From an uncultured Roseobacter sp. (lineage in GTDB: Bacteria; Pseudomonadota; Alphaproteobacteria; Rhodobacterales; Rhodobacteraceae): a stretch of DNA of 64,000 bases. Shown piece after piece: positions 25,380-35,716 of the stretch (within the stretch, counting starts at the first letter, position 1; each line of letters opens with the position of its first letter). The notes under the pieces were generated by a model. The model saw nothing but the letters and a program-made list of their open reading frames with translations, searched no databases and was not told the DNA's origin. Location of the stretch: positions 744,001 to 808,000 of the forward strand of contig NZ_CANLNE010000001.1 in NCBI RefSeq assembly GCF_947492555.1, given 5' to 3'. Both the position numbers and the translations under genes were made by a program.

Positions 25380-27545
25380 GTTTTTTACAGCAGCAACAAT
25401 ACTATCGCGCGAGGGTAATGTGGCGGCATACGCCGGGCCCGTGGCGATGAAACTGTCCTCAGCTGTCAGCCGCACGCTTTCCATCTCCTTTTCCGCAAAT
25501 AAAGCCATGAGAGCCTCGGCCTGACCGCCCGTGCGGCGACATTCATCGACAATGAGAAGTTTGCCACAGGTCTCGACGGCCTCCAGCAGGGCAGCTTCGG
25601 GCAACGGCGCCAGCCAGCGCAGGTCGACGACTCGAGTCGATATACCTTTCTCCGCCAACAAGTGCTGCGCCTGACGCGAGAGATAGTGCCCATTGCCATA
25701 GGTTACGATCGCCACATCCGTGCCATCACCGTGGACCCCGACCTGACCCAGCGCGATGCGCGCGTCAGGGTCGGGGTAGCGCGTCATCCACGCACCATCG
25801 CCTGCATCCTGCAGGTCCCGCATGGGGTAAAGCGCGATGGGTTCGACAAAAACACAAACCCGCTGCTCTTCTCTTGCCAGGCGATGACACTCCCGCAGCA
25901 TCCGCGCGGCATCGGCGCCGGTGGACGGGCAGGCAATGACGATGCCGGGAATGTCCCGCAGCACGGCCAGCGAGTTGTCATTGTGAAAATGTCCGCCGAA
26001 CCCCTTCTGGTACCCTAGCCCCGCTATGCGCAGGACCATCGGGTTGGTCCACTGCCCGCTGCTGAAGAACGGCAGCGTGGCCGCTTCGCCTCTCAATTGA
26101 TCCTCCGCGTTGTGCAGGTAAGCGAGGAACTGGATTTCGGGCATGGGGATGAACCCGTTGTGCGCCGTACCGATGGCCAGTCCGAGGATCGACTGTTCAT
26201 CCAGTAGCGTGTCGATGACCCGGTCTGGGCCGAAGCGCGCCTGCAGCTTCTGCGTGACCCCGTAGACCCCCCCCTTGCGCCCTACGTCCTCGCCCATGAC
26301 CAAGGTCTCAGGATGCGCTAGCATAAGATCGTGCAGTGCCCAGTTGATGATCCGCGACATCGGCTGCGGCGCTTCCATCTGTTGGACATCGCCACCGAAC
26401 AGGCGCAGACGTTGCTGCGGATCGGGACCGTTTGTTGGCGCACAGTTTCGCGCGGGCGGGATCAAGCTCGCCATAACGTCTTGTGCAGAGCCAAGATGCG
26501 GGCGTTTGACAACCTTCTCCGCTTCCGCCGCCACGGCCTCCAAGGTCTCGCGATAAATGTCGGAAAGCACCTCCGCCGATGTCCCCTGCGCGGCTATCAG
26601 CAGACGCGCCGAATGCAGCAAGGGATCATTCGCCTCATCCGCTTCCACCTCGGCGCGCGGCAGATAGCTGGTCGCGACATCAGCCCCTGCATGACCATAG
26701 AGCCGCACCATCCGCAGGTGCAGAAACGCGGGCTGCCGTCTGGTCCGCACGAAATGTGCCGCCTCAGATGCAACGGCAAAGGTGTCAAAGATATCCAGCC
26801 CATCCGCTTCAAAGTATCGGATGCCTGGGCGATGCTGGAAGGAGGCCTTGATCCATCCAGCGGGTGTCTTTGTGGAAATCCCGATGCCATTGTCTTCGCA
26901 GACCATCAAAAGCGGCAGGGGCACGCCCTGCGCTGCCGTCCAGCCTGCGGCGTTTATGGCTCCCTGCGCCGTTGAATGATTGGCAGAGGCATCGCCAAAG
27001 GAAACCATCGCCAAACCGTCCCGCGCAAGACAACGATGTTCGGGCGCGCGGCGACGGGCGAGACCAATGCTATAGGCCGCGCCAAGCGCCTTGGGCAGAT
27101 GACTGGCGATGGTCGAGGTCTGAGGCGGAATCATCAACGGCCGGCTGCCCAGCACCTTGTGCCGTCCACCACTCGTGGGATCCTCCGCCGAACAGGCAAA
27201 ACTCAGCAGCATATCCCGCATCATACCCGTTTGCCCGGCCTGCTGCGCCCGCGCGATCTGAAACGCGGCGTCGCGGTAGTGTAAAAAGGCGATATCATCA
27301 GGGCGCAAGGCCTGCGCCACAGCCGCCATACCCTCATGCCCGGACGAACCAATGGTATAGAACCCCTGCCCCATCTTCTGCATTGCGCGGCTTTGGATAT
27401 CCAGCGCCCTGCTCAGCGCCTGCGCCCGGTAAAGCTCCAGCGCCACGGTCGGTTCAAGCGGCCCTGCCGGTGCCGCACCATCCGGAAAATCACCCGCCGC
27501 AAGCCGCCGCACCAAGGCCTCATGCACAATCTTCACGCGGTCCAT
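25368..27545 (-). CDS. Fused alpha-beta 2-oxoacid dehydrogenase E1 component
   Basis: A 725-residue thiamin-diphosphate enzyme joining the E1 alpha (about 1-370) and beta (about 385-725) chains of branched-chain or pyruvate/acetoin dehydrogenases. The alpha part has GHEGM and the ThDP motif GDASANHSTAQGAINAAGW through DNGIGIS; the beta part has VMGEDVGRKGGVYGVT and DTLLDEQSILGLAIG. It decarboxylates a 2-oxoacid and passes the acyl group to a lipoyl E2; no E2 or E3 gene is nearby. Its 3' end overlaps the broken SnoaL gene by 12 bases. Confidence 0.87.
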   Translation of the reverse strand: MDRVKIVHEALVRRLAAGDFPDGAAPAGPLEPTVALELYRAQALSRALDIQSRAMQKMGQGFYTIGSSGHEGMAAVAQALRPDDIAFLHYRDAAFQIARAQQAGQTGMMRDMLLSFACSAEDPTSGGRHKVLGSRPLMIPPQTSTIASHLPKALGAAYSIGLARRRAPEHRCLARDGLAMVSFGDASANHSTAQGAINAAGWTAAQGVPLPLLMVCEDNGIGISTKTPAGWIKASFQHRPGIRYFEADGLDIFDTFAVASEAAHFVRTRRQPAFLHLRMVRLYGHAGADVATSYLPRAEVEADEANDPLLHSARLLIAAQGTSAEVLSDIYRETLEAVAAEAEKVVKRPHLGSAQDVMASLIPPARNCAPTNGPDPQQRLRLFGGDVQQMEAPQPMSRIINWALHDLMLAHPETLVMGEDVGRKGGVYGVTQKLQARFGPDRVIDTLLDEQSILGLAIGTAHNGFIPMPEIQFLAYLHNAEDQLRGEAATLPFFSSGQWTNPMVLRIAGLGYQKGFGGHFHNDNSLAVLRDIPGIVIACPSTGADAARMLRECHRLAREEQRVCVFVEPIALYPMRDLQDAGDGAWMTRYPDPDARIALGQVGVHGDGTDVAIVTYGNGHYLSRQAQHLLAEKGISTRVVDLRWLAPLPEAALLEAVETCGKLLIVDECRRTGGQAEALMALFAEKEMESVRLTAEDSFIATGPAYAATLPSRDSIVAAVKNLVA

Positions 27546-27631
27546 ACCGTCCCCAAACCCATTTCGTCCCGCGTTTTTATGTTACAGCACATAGGCTGAC
27601 CAGACGCCCCGCTTCATTGTTCGAGCAATAT

Positions 27632-27664
27632 GCTCGGGGGTCCGGGGGCAGACAGCCCCCGGCG
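27632..27664. repeat. Hairpin repeat family B, partial copy 2
   Basis: Shares CGGGGGTCCGGGGGCAG with the copy at 17507 but lacks its left CTTCTTCTGGCC part. The stem is CCGGGGGC (27642-27649) with GCCCCCGG (27655-27662) and a five-base loop. It lies just after the gcdH stop on the - strand and upstream of the E1 gene, so it may help end the gcdH transcript, although no T-run is present. Confidence 0.65.
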
Positions 27665-27672
27665 CGCGCCGC

Positions 27673-28896
27673 TCAGAAAAATGCCTGGATCCCCGTCTGC
27701 GCCCGGCCAAGGATCAGTGCATGAACATCATGCGTGCCCTCGTAAGTGTTCACCGTCTCCAGGTTCATCATGTGCCGGATCACCTGGAACTCACCGCTGA
27801 TGCCATTACCGCCATGCATATCCCGGGACATGCGCGCAATATCGAGTGCCTTGCCACAGTTGTTCCGCTTCACGATGGAGACCATTTCAGGGGCGGCATT
27901 GGCCTGGTCCATCAGGCGACCGACGCGCAGCGCACCCTGCAAGCCCAGTGAAATCTCCGTCATCATGTCCGCAAGCTTTTTCTGGAAAAGCTGCGTGCCC
28001 GCCAGAGGCTTGCCGAACTGGTGCCGGTCCAGCCCGTATTGCCGCGCCGCGTGCCAGCAGAATTCAGCCGCCCCTATCGCCCCCCAGCTGATGCCATAGC
28101 GCGCCCGGTTCAGACATCCGAACGGGCCTTTCAGACCCTGCACGTTGGGCAGCAGCGCCTCGTCGCCCACTTCGACGCCCTCCATGACAATCTCGCCGGT
28201 GACAGAGGCCCGCAGGGACAGCTTGTTGCCCACCTTCGGCGTGCTCAGCCCGGTCATGCCCTTTTCAAGGATAAATCCGCGGATCTTCCCACCATGCTCT
28301 TCGGACTTCGCCCAGACCACGAAAACATCCGCAATCGGCGCATTGGAAATCCACATCTTGGCACCGGTCAGCTTGTAGCCGGTCGCCGTCTTTTCCGCCC
28401 GGGTTTTCATGCCCGCCGGATCAGACCCCGCATCCGGTTCGGTCAACCCGAAACAGCCGATCCATTCGCCTGCACAGAGCTTTGGCAGGTATTTCTTGCG
28501 TTGAGCTTCGGAGCCGTAGGCGTAGATCGGGTAGATCACCAGGCTCGACTGGACCGACATCATCGACCGATAGCCGGAGTCCACCCGCTCCACCTCGCGC
28601 GCGACCACACCGTAGGAGACGTACGACCCTCCCAGCCCGCCATATTCTTCTGGGCAGGTCACGCCGAGCAGCCCCATCTCTCCCATTTCGCGGAAAATCG
28701 CGGGCTCGGTTGTCTCATTTGCGAAGGCGTCAATGATGCGCGGTTGCAGCTTTTCCTGCGCATAGGCGCGGGCGGATTCCTCAATCATCCGCTCGTCCTC
28801 TTCAAGCTGGTCGGCCAGGCGAAACGGGTCGGACCAGTCAAACGCACCCAGATCAGGCGCGTCCTTGGCTTTCAGAACGGGGGCTTCAACATTCAT
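27673..28896 (-). CDS. gcdH: Glutaryl-CoA dehydrogenase
   Basis: A 407-residue flavoprotein acyl-CoA dehydrogenase that oxidises and decarboxylates glutaryl-CoA to crotonyl-CoA in lysine, tryptophan and glutarate breakdown. The calls rest on [22 protein letters not shown] with the substrate Arg, and [10 protein letters not shown] with the catalytic Glu, all diagnostic of GcdH. The start is [11 protein letters not shown]; the frame is open 36 codons further up but those lie in the control region. It is divergent from a LysR gene, an arrangement common for gcdH and its regulator. Confidence 0.93.
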   Translation of the reverse strand: MNVEAPVLKAKDAPDLGAFDWSDPFRLADQLEEDERMIEESARAYAQEKLQPRIIDAFANETTEPAIFREMGEMGLLGVTCPEEYGGLGGSYVSYGVVAREVERVDSGYRSMMSVQSSLVIYPIYAYGSEAQRKKYLPKLCAGEWIGCFGLTEPDAGSDPAGMKTRAEKTATGYKLTGAKMWISNAPIADVFVVWAKSEEHGGKIRGFILEKGMTGLSTPKVGNKLSLRASVTGEIVMEGVEVGDEALLPNVQGLKGPFGCLNRARYGISWGAIGAAEFCWHAARQYGLDRHQFGKPLAGTQLFQKKLADMMTEISLGLQGALRVGRLMDQANAAPEMVSIVKRNNCGKALDIARMSRDMHGGNGISGEFQVIRHMMNLETVNTYEGTHDVHALILGRAQTGIQAFF

Positions 28897-28930
28897 GTCA
28901 TATCCTCGCAGCAATGCGCCCGGGCCGGGC

Positions 28931-28961
28931 TTTGCCGCATTATTGCAAAAGCACGGGCAAA
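28931..28961. promoter_or_regulatory. Possible LysR-type binding site between gcdH and its regulator
   Basis: TTTGCC (28931-28936) and GGCAAA (28956-28961) form an inverted pair in the 93-base divergent gap, with an AT-rich centre that contains TTATTGCAAAA. LysR proteins bind such paired sites in divergent promoters. The match to a LysR T-N11-A box is not exact. Confidence 0.3.
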
Positions 28962-28989
28962 TGACTAACGATGCTTTATCCTGCGATCC

Positions 28990-29895
28990 ATGAGAAAAAA
29001 TCATATGTCGGTGCCGCGCCGCTATCTACCGTCCATTTCCGTGCTGATCGCTTTTGAAGCTGTGGCACGGCTCGGCAGCGCGACGCAGGCAGCAGCGGAA
29101 CTGTCGCTGACGCAGAGCGCGATAAGCCGTCAGTTGAAGGCGCTGGAGGACCAGCTGGGTGTGACGTTGCTGGCCCGAGAAGGGCGCGGGTTGGTCCTGA
29201 CCCTCAAAGGAGAAGATTATGTGAGAGAGGTGCGCACTGTCCTGCACCATCTGGCGCAGGCCGCTGTTTCCGCGCAAACGGATGTCGAAAGCGGACCGCT
29301 GAACCTCGCCATCCTGCCAGCCTTCGGGATGCACTGGCTGGCGCCGCGCCTGCGCGACTTTGCGCGCAGGCACCCCGAAGTAACAGTAAACCTGTCCACC
29401 CGGCTTGCCCCGTTTGATTTTCGCACCTCTTCCTTTGACGCAGCCATTCACTTCGGGCGCGAGGACTGGTCCGGCGTGGACTACCTGCCCTTGCTGTCAG
29501 AGACTGTTGTGCCGGTTTGCGCCCCCAGCCTGATTGATTCCGCCCTAACGGACCCGGAAGAAATCCTGCGCTACGATCTATTGCATCTGGATACCCGGCC
29601 ACGCGGATGGGCGCGGTGGTTGCAGGCGCTCGGACACGCACAAGAGCCGCCTCCGGGCATGGTTTTCGATCAGTTCTCCACCATGGCGCAAGCAGCAATT
29701 CACGGGCTGGGCATTGCCCTTTTGCCCACCTTCTTTGCGGAGCCCTATCTGGCCGATGGTCAGCTGGTTCTCGCCTCGGAACAGACATCGCAGAGTATCG
29801 GTAGCTACTATCTTGTTTGGCCGCAGGAGCGCGCGGAGTCGCCCGCGCTTGCATCCTTTCGCGACTGGCTGGCGACCCAAAGGCTAACCCCCTAG
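28990..29895 (+). CDS. LysR-family regulator, probably of gcdH
   Basis: A 301-residue LysR transcription factor: winged helix near 10-65 ([37 protein letters not shown]) and an effector domain like that of GcvA/GcdR. The ATG at 28990 and the one at 29005 ([10 protein letters not shown]) are both possible; neither has a strong ribosome site. Being divergent from gcdH and of the GcvA subgroup suggests it senses glutarate or glutaryl-CoA metabolites. Confidence 0.88.
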   Translation: MRKNHMSVPRRYLPSISVLIAFEAVARLGSATQAAAELSLTQSAISRQLKALEDQLGVTLLAREGRGLVLTLKGEDYVREVRTVLHHLAQAAVSAQTDVESGPLNLAILPAFGMHWLAPRLRDFARRHPEVTVNLSTRLAPFDFRTSSFDAAIHFGREDWSGVDYLPLLSETVVPVCAPSLIDSALTDPEEILRYDLLHLDTRPRGWARWLQALGHAQEPPPGMVFDQFSTMAQAAIHGLGIALLPTFFAEPYLADGQLVLASEQTSQSIGSYYLVWPQERAESPALASFRDWLATQRLTP

Positions 29896-30067
29896 ACAAT
29901 ATAGACATTTGCGGAAAATAAACACACCCTTAACGAGAAAACACTGATGTTTCAGTGCATTGTACCGAGTTTAGAAACACTCTGTGCGCGGGTCGATTGC
30001 CGCTGCGGCGACACTGGTCCGGCCATTTTCAGCCCTAATTCAACTTTAGTTCAAACTCATCTGCCGA

Positions 30068-30442
30068 TTGGGTGGGATCGGTTCGAGGGTGTTTGTTTTG
30101 TTGCTCAAATCTGTTTCGTTAGTTGCCTTGTTACTCCTTGGACCGATCCCATTCACCGGGGATCCCGCGCATGCCGAAGAGCGCGTGATCATGATCCTGC
30201 AAACCGCCTATTTCCCCAGTCGCACCGCGTTCGAGCCCGGTGACACACTGCGGTTTGTCAACGTCAGCGGACAGGCGCATACGGTCAGCAGTTCCGAGGG
30301 CATCTGGACAACCGGAGCCATCGAGCATGGCGATGAGATTACCTTAAAGGTGGACGCCTCTATGGCCGGACGGTTTCACGGCAAGTCCCAACGTTTGATC
30401 GAAGGACGTCTGGACCTGGCGCGGACACCGCTCACGCGCTGA
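30068..30442 (+). CDS. Small exported cupredoxin-like protein
   Basis: Up to 124 residues with a signal peptide (VFVLLLKSVSLVALLLLGPIPFTGDPAHA, cleavage near residue 35) and a mature part of about 90 residues. FEPGDTLRFVNVSGQAHTVSS matches the N-terminal metal-site strand of plastocyanin-type cupredoxins, with His in AHTV. The usual Cys-x-x-x-x-His-x-x-x-x-Met end is missing; GRFHGKS provides another His only. Start is uncertain: TTG at 30068 or GTG at 30089. Probably periplasmic; copper binding is doubtful. Confidence 0.6.
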   Translation: MGGIGSRVFVLLLKSVSLVALLLLGPIPFTGDPAHAEERVIMILQTAYFPSRTAFEPGDTLRFVNVSGQAHTVSSSEGIWTTGAIEHGDEITLKVDASMAGRFHGKSQRLIEGRLDLARTPLTR

Positions 30443-30471
30443 GTCGCATAAAAATATCCGATTTCAAGACA

Positions 30472-31155
30472 TCAGGCGTCGTCGGCACCAGCCAGCGGCG
30501 CTGTCAATTCAGCCCCGGCCACCTTGTTTGAGTTCACCGCACGATCCACGCGATGCCAGCGCAGTGCATCTTCCGGCGCTGCGCGCATCAGGCGCGCCGC
30601 CCCATGGCCCGCTTCGCCCAGCCAGAGTGGCCAGTCAGAAGGCTGCAGAATCACGGGCATACGGTGGTGGATTTGGGACATGCCGCGATTGGCTGCCGTT
30701 GTGACGAGCGCACAGCACCGCCTCCGGTCACCTTCCGGGCTGATCCAGTCTTGCCAGACGGCGGCCATAACCAGAACCTCACCTTTGGTCGGTGTGATGT
30801 ACCAGGGATTGCGCAGACCATCTGGTGATTTCGTCCACTCGTAGAACCCGCTGGCAACAACCAGCGCGCGCCTTTGGCGCGCAGCATCGCGAAACGCCGG
30901 TTTGTCAGCGATGGTTTCAGCGCGCGCACTGATCAGCAATGGACCCGCGGTCGGGGTCTTGTACCAATGCGGCAGAAATCCCCAGCGCATGGAAGTCAGC
31001 CGCCGCGTCCCACCGCCGGCGCCCTGCACCACATGCACCTGCGTTGTCGGGCAAGCATTATAGTTCGGAACATCCGGCAGGTCGTTGTCCGGCAAGGCCT
31101 CAAACAACTGCACCATATCATCGGTCGGAAGGGCTATGACAAAGCGTCCGCACAT
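30472..31155 (-). CDS. SRAP-domain abasic-site crosslinking protein (HMCES/YedK family)
   Basis: A 227-residue SRAP protein that protects abasic sites in single-stranded DNA by forming a thiazolidine crosslink through an N-terminal Cys. The start is fixed by MCGRF, since Cys2 must become the first residue; the longer frame above it would hide it. The other active-site parts are NYNACPTT, ISARAETI, SGFYEW (Glu) and HHRMPVIL (His). All are present, so the protein should be active. Confidence 0.9.
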   Translation of the reverse strand: MCGRFVIALPTDDMVQLFEALPDNDLPDVPNYNACPTTQVHVVQGAGGGTRRLTSMRWGFLPHWYKTPTAGPLLISARAETIADKPAFRDAARQRRALVVASGFYEWTKSPDGLRNPWYITPTKGEVLVMAAVWQDWISPEGDRRRCCALVTTAANRGMSQIHHRMPVILQPSDWPLWLGEAGHGAARLMRAAPEDALRWHRVDRAVNSNKVAGAELTAPLAGADDA

Positions 31156-31210
31156 TGTCGGCAACCTAGTTGTCATGTTCTGTCAACACCAGCAGGTAAG
31201 CGTTGGATAC

Positions 31211-31243
31211 GAAAAACGCGCGCGAAAATCTCCGCGCGCGTTG
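31211..31243 (-). terminator. Rho-independent terminator of the 5'-nucleotidase gene
   Basis: A ten-pair stem, AACGCGCGCG (31216-31225) with CGCGCGCGTT (31234-31243) and an eight-base loop, lies about 20 bases past the stop of the UshA-like gene. On the - strand it is followed by TTTTTCG, a T-run. This is the expected form of an intrinsic terminator. Confidence 0.7.
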
Positions 31244-31263
31244 GCTACACTGCAGAGGCTTGG

Positions 31264-32820
31264 TTACTTCGCCGTGATGCGGCCATCCGTGTAGGGTGTA
31301 TAGGGACCGCTCGCCGCCAGGAACTCCGCCGTGACATCCGCAAGGTCAGGCCCGAAGTCATAGGCGTTCTGTGCATCCTTGAACATGGCGTAACCATCCC
31401 CGCCGTTGCGCACGTAGTTGTTCGACACGACCGAATACACTTTGTCCGGGTCAATCGGCGCATCACCCACCATCACGTCGCTGATCCGGCTGCCTGCAGG
31501 TTGCGCCACATCAAAGGCAAAGCTCATACCCGCCACCTGCGGGAAGCGGCCTGCGCCCTCTTCGTGCTGACTGACACCATTCTCCAACGCCTCAATGATC
31601 TTGGCACCGGTCACGTCGAAGGTGCTCAGCGTGTTTTGGAACGGCAACACGGTCAGCACTTCGCCCATGGTCACCTTGCCCGCATCGATGCTGGCACGGA
31701 TACCGCCACCGTTCTGGATGGCGATCTCAACCCCCTGATCCTTTACGCGATCCAGCATCGCATCGGCAATCAGGTTGCCCATGGCGCATTCGCGCGCCCG
31801 GCAGTCTTCGCGCACACCGATGATCTCGGAGGCCGTTTCCGCCACCACCTTATTGCGGATTTCCTCCAGTGGTTTGGCCGCCTCGGCAATGCGGTCAGCG
31901 GTGGCGCTGTCCTTGTTTACGGAGGCATCAATCAGCAGCGGTTCGCCCTTGGCTTCGGTGATGTTACCCGCATCGTCGAAGGTCAGGTTCAGTTCACCCA
32001 GGAATTTGCCGTAAGCGTAGGCCTGCACAATGGCGGTCTCGCCCACCATCGTAGGATATGGCCCATCCGCACGATCAGAGGTGTTCGACAGCAGCGAGTT
32101 GGAATGCCCGCCGACAATCACATCGACACCGGTGGTCTCGGCCGCTACACGCTGGTCAACGCCATAGCCAGAGTGGCTGAGCACGATGATCTTGTTCACG
32201 CCGTCGGCCGTCAGCCGGTCAACCTCTCCCTGCACGGCAGCCACGGGATCGGAGAAGGTGATGTTATCCCCCGGCGAGGCCAACTCGTCGGTGTCCTCGG
32301 GCGTCAGGCCGATCAGGCCCAGCCTTTCGCCGCCCCGCTCAATGACGGTGGATTTGGCCAGTATGTCCGCCAGTAGCGGTTCGGCCGAAACATCCGCATT
32401 GGACATCAGGACCGGGAAATTCACCGCATCCATGAACCCGCGCAGCACCTCTGGGCCATCGTCAAATTCGTGGTTGCCCACGGTCATCGCGTCATAGCCC
32501 ATCTTGTTCATCATCTCGGCCGCCAGCGCGCCCTTGTAGTAAGTATAGAACAACGTGCCCTGGAACTGATCCCCGCCGTCGACGAGGATGGCGTTGTTGG
32601 ACCGCGCACGGGCCTCTTCAATCGCCGTAACCAGTCGCGCGGAACCGCCAAAGCATTTGCCTTCGGCATCATCCTCGACGGAACAGCCGCTGTCATACTT
32701 GCTGATCGGCTCGAAACGGGCGTGGAAATCATTGGTGTGCAGGATGGTCAGGCTGTACTCAGCCGACGCCATGCCGCTTGTCAGGGCAAGCGCGGCGGTC
32801 GCTGTCAAGAATCGTTTCAT
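31264..32820 (-). CDS. Secreted 5'-nucleotidase/UDP-sugar hydrolase (UshA family)
   Basis: A 518-residue periplasmic metallophosphoesterase. The signal peptide is KRFLTATAALALTSGMASA, followed by LTILHTNDFHARFEP (metal site), VDGGDQFQGTL, TVGNHEFDDGPE and VGGHSNSLL, the dinuclear metal motifs of the UshA N-terminal domain; the C-terminal substrate domain (about 340-518) has NGGGIRASIDAG. It frees nucleosides from extracellular nucleotides, supplying phosphate. The start at 32820 gives a normal signal peptide; the frame above is longer but lacks one. Confidence 0.9.
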   Translation of the reverse strand: MKRFLTATAALALTSGMASAEYSLTILHTNDFHARFEPISKYDSGCSVEDDAEGKCFGGSARLVTAIEEARARSNNAILVDGGDQFQGTLFYTYYKGALAAEMMNKMGYDAMTVGNHEFDDGPEVLRGFMDAVNFPVLMSNADVSAEPLLADILAKSTVIERGGERLGLIGLTPEDTDELASPGDNITFSDPVAAVQGEVDRLTADGVNKIIVLSHSGYGVDQRVAAETTGVDVIVGGHSNSLLSNTSDRADGPYPTMVGETAIVQAYAYGKFLGELNLTFDDAGNITEAKGEPLLIDASVNKDSATADRIAEAAKPLEEIRNKVVAETASEIIGVREDCRARECAMGNLIADAMLDRVKDQGVEIAIQNGGGIRASIDAGKVTMGEVLTVLPFQNTLSTFDVTGAKIIEALENGVSQHEEGAGRFPQVAGMSFAFDVAQPAGSRISDVMVGDAPIDPDKVYSVVSNNYVRNGGDGYAMFKDAQNAYDFGPDLADVTAEFLAASGPYTPYTDGRITAK

Positions 32821-32973
32821 GGTTATCCCCTCAGTTGGAAACTGGTGCAATGGTGGCGGCTGAGGCGGCGGGTGTCAAAGATTGTGTGGGCTTTGCGGGA
32901 CGCTCTGACCCTTGGTCACCATTGGCGTCGGGCACCCTTGACCCTGCATGCCCCGCAAGGCATCACCGCGCGC

Positions 32974-33324
32974 ATGATGATATTTAAAATTTTCCGAAGT
33001 GATGAATGGGCAGAATTGCGTGCCAGGGGCACAACTGCCGGAGCGCCAATCGACGTGACCGACGGGTATGTGCATTTCTCAACCGCAGCACAGGCGGCTG
33101 AAACGGCTGCCAAGCATTTTGCCGGTATGGATGGCCTGATGCTTCTTGCGGTGGAGACCGACCGGCTGGGCGATGATCTGAAGTGGGAGATTTCGCGGAG
33201 CGATCAGCCTTTCCCGCATCTCTATCGGGACTTGCGCCTCGAAGATGTGGTCTGGGCGCAGCCCTTGCCGCTCGACGGCGGTGTTCACCAGTTCCCCGCA
33301 GGTCTGGAAGAAGCCAGCGCGTGA
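32974..33324 (+). CDS. DUF952 family protein
   Basis: A 116-residue cytoplasmic protein of the DUF952 family: starts [14 protein letters not shown], with [20 protein letters not shown] and [22 protein letters not shown], which are typical. The function of the family is not established. The start may be the first or the second ATG (32974 or 32977). It is 13 bases upstream of pyrD and so probably co-transcribed with it, an arrangement also seen in other Rhodobacterales. Confidence 0.82.
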   Translation: MMIFKIFRSDEWAELRARGTTAGAPIDVTDGYVHFSTAAQAAETAAKHFAGMDGLMLLAVETDRLGDDLKWEISRSDQPFPHLYRDLRLEDVVWAQPLPLDGGVHQFPAGLEEASA

Positions 33325-33337
33325 CCGGGCATCACCG

Positions 33338-34381
33338 ATGAAACGCGCGCTGGAACAGCTGGGCCTGCGGGCGCTGCGTCAGATCGACCCCGAAAAGGCC
33401 CATGGCCTGGCCCTGCGCGCGTTACGCGGCGGGCTAGCCGCCGCACCGGGCCCGATCACCACGCCACGTCTGGAAACAGAAATCGCCGGGCTGGCTTTGC
33501 CGAACCCCGTCGGGCTGGCCGCCGGCTTTGACAAGAACGCAGAAGCAATCACGCCGCTGTCGCAGGCAGGTTTCGGATTTTTGGAAGTCGGCGCGGCAAC
33601 GCCCCTTCCCCAACCCGGCAATCCCAAACCACGGCTTTTCCGCTTGCGCGAGGATGCGGCGGCCATCAACCGGTTCGGGTTCAACAATGACGGGATGAAG
33701 GTGATTGGACAGCGCCTTGCAGCGGCCCATGCATCCATACCGGTAGGCATCAACCTGGGCGCCAACAAGGCCAGCCAGGATCGGGCCGCCGATTTTGCCC
33801 AAGTCATGGCGCATCTGCGGGGAGATGTGGATTTTGCGACTGTCAACGTCTCCTCGCCCAACACCGAAAAGCTGCGCGACTTGCAGGGCCCTGCAGCGTT
33901 GGCGGCTCTGCTGGACGGTGTCATGCAGGTACGTGACAGCACGCCTGTTTTCCTGAAAATCGCCCCTGACCTCAACGCGTCCGAGATCGCGGATATCGCC
34001 GTCGTTGCAAGCGATGCGAAGGTTGACGCGATCATCGCAACCAACACAACGCTGTCGCGCGACGGGTTGCGGAGCCACCATGCCCAAGAAGCGGGTGGCG
34101 TCTCCGGTCAGCCGCTCTTTGACCGCGCCACCAAGGTGCTGGCGCGGCTTTCCCAGCACACAGACATCCCCCTCGTCGGGGTTGGCGGCGTCGGCTCTGC
34201 CGAACAGGCCTATGCCAAGATCTGCGCGGGCGCTTCCGCTGTCCAACTTTATACAGCGCTGGTCTATGGGGGGCTTTCGCTTGTGCAGGACATTGCCCTT
34301 GGGCTTGATCGCCTGCTCGAGCGCGATGGTTTTGCCTCCGTGCAGGAGGCTGTTGGTAGCCGCCGGGCCGATTGGCTCTAA
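33338..34381 (+). CDS. pyrD: Dihydroorotate dehydrogenase (quinone), class 2
   Basis: A 347-residue FMN enzyme that oxidises dihydroorotate to orotate with quinone in pyrimidine synthesis. The N-terminal helix pair (1-45) binds the membrane, as in class 2. [23 protein letters not shown] and [15 protein letters not shown] (catalytic Ser) and [14 protein letters not shown] (FMN phosphate) are present. The start [23 protein letters not shown] is the family's usual beginning; the frame extends upstream but into the DUF952 gene. Stops of pyrD and the MATE gene are adjacent, facing each other. Confidence 0.93.
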   Translation: MKRALEQLGLRALRQIDPEKAHGLALRALRGGLAAAPGPITTPRLETEIAGLALPNPVGLAAGFDKNAEAITPLSQAGFGFLEVGAATPLPQPGNPKPRLFRLREDAAAINRFGFNNDGMKVIGQRLAAAHASIPVGINLGANKASQDRAADFAQVMAHLRGDVDFATVNVSSPNTEKLRDLQGPAALAALLDGVMQVRDSTPVFLKIAPDLNASEIADIAVVASDAKVDAIIATNTTLSRDGLRSHHAQEAGGVSGQPLFDRATKVLARLSQHTDIPLVGVGGVGSAEQAYAKICAGASAVQLYTALVYGGLSLVQDIALGLDRLLERDGFASVQEAVGSRRADWL

Positions 34382-35716
34382 TCACACCTTCTCGGCAGAG
34401 GCTTCCAGTGCAGGATAGCGCAACCCCAGGGTCACTCCACGTACGATGAAGGAGATCAGCAGCGCCAACCACAACCCGTGATTGCCCAGCACCGGCAGCA
34501 GTATCGCAATGGCCGCCCAGTAAACCACAAAGCTGACCGCCATCATGTTGCGCATGTCCTTGCTGCGGGTGGCTCCGATGAAAATTCCGTCGAACATCCA
34601 GGCGGCACACCCTACCAGCGGCGCGATGATCATATAAGGCAGGAAAACCCGCGCGGTCTCCTGCACCTCTGCGTTTTTGGCCATCACATCAATGATCCAT
34701 CCCCCCGAGAATGCAAAGGCAGCAGTGGTTACGATGCAAATCACCATACCCCAACAGGATGTGATCAGCGCCGCGCGGCGCACATCGGCTCTGTCGCCGC
34801 GTCCAAAGGCCCGCGCGATCAGCGTTTCGGCGGCAAAGGCAAAACCGTCCATCGCGTAGGCGGTGATGTACATGAACTGGATCAGCACCTCGTTTGCGGC
34901 CAGCGTCACATCGCCAAACCGCGCGCCAATAAAGACGAAGGAGGAAAAGATGATCATCAGCATGGCCGAGCGCAGCAGGATATCTGTGTTCAGGAGCGCC
35001 ATGCGGATAAGCTTGGCCCGGTCAAAGATGCGCGGCCAATCCCGCCAGTCAGGCCGCGCAAAGGCAGCGCGACAGAACCACAAGCCAAAGGCGGCGCCGG
35101 TCAGTTCTGCGATCACTGTCGCGACGGCCACCCCCTGAACGCCCCAGTCCAGAACCAACACGAAGAGCAGATCGAGCAGGATGTTGACGCCATTCATCAC
35201 CAGCTGCACCCAGAACACACCGCCGGTGCGCTCCATTGCCACAAGCCACCCGGTCAGCGCATAGACCGCAATCGCCGCGGGCGCGGACCAGATCCGGATG
35301 CTGAGGTAGGACCAGGCGAGGCTTTCCACCTCGTCGCTCGCGGGGGCAAGGTTGAGCGCGCCCCAGAAGATCAAGGGCTGCAACACGATCAACGCAAACC
35401 CGCCCGCAAGCGCCACCAGCAGCGCACGGGTCAGCCAGGCTGAGACCTCGGCGCTGTCCCCCGCCCCTTCGGCCTGCCCGACGAGACCGACGGTGCCCAT
35501 GCGCAGAAACCCGAAAATCCAATAGACCGTGGAGAGAATGATTGCTCCCAAGGCAACCGCCCCAATAGGGGCCGCCTCTCCCATCTGCCCCACGACACCC
35601 ACGTCGACCGCGCCCAGAATGGGCACCGTTGCATTCGATAGAACGATGGGCAGCGCAATCTTCAGAACGCGGCGGTGGGTGACCCCAACCGGTGCGCCCT
35701 GAACGGTGTCACTCAC
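34382..35716 (-). CDS. MATE-family efflux transporter (DinF-like)
   Basis: A 444-residue inner-membrane protein with about 12 hydrophobic helices arranged as two related halves, as in MATE cation antiporters. The first helix has ALPIVLSNATVPILGAVDVGVVGQMG, matching the DinF subgroup, and the N-terminal bundle has an Asp near residue 37 in VDVGVV. Such proteins export toxins or metabolites using sodium or protons. It overlaps the thioesterase gene upstream by eight bases and is likely to be transcribed with it. Confidence 0.88.
   Translation of the reverse strand: MSDTVQGAPVGVTHRRVLKIALPIVLSNATVPILGAVDVGVVGQMGEAAPIGAVALGAIILSTVYWIFGFLRMGTVGLVGQAEGAGDSAEVSAWLTRALLVALAGGFALIVLQPLIFWGALNLAPASDEVESLAWSYLSIRIWSAPAAIAVYALTGWLVAMERTGGVFWVQLVMNGVNILLDLLFVLVLDWGVQGVAVATVIAELTGAAFGLWFCRAAFARPDWRDWPRIFDRAKLIRMALLNTDILLRSAMLMIIFSSFVFIGARFGDVTLAANEVLIQFMYITAYAMDGFAFAAETLIARAFGRGDRADVRRAALITSCWGMVICIVTTAAFAFSGGWIIDVMAKNAEVQETARVFLPYMIIAPLVGCAAWMFDGIFIGATRSKDMRNMMAVSFVVYWAAIAILLPVLGNHGLWLALLISFIVRGVTLGLRYPALEASAEKV

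Noticed and set aside
32470-33324. A 284-residue frame ending with the DUF952 gene
   Set aside because: Its first half is the reverse shadow of the 5'-nucleotidase gene; only the last 116 residues fit a family.
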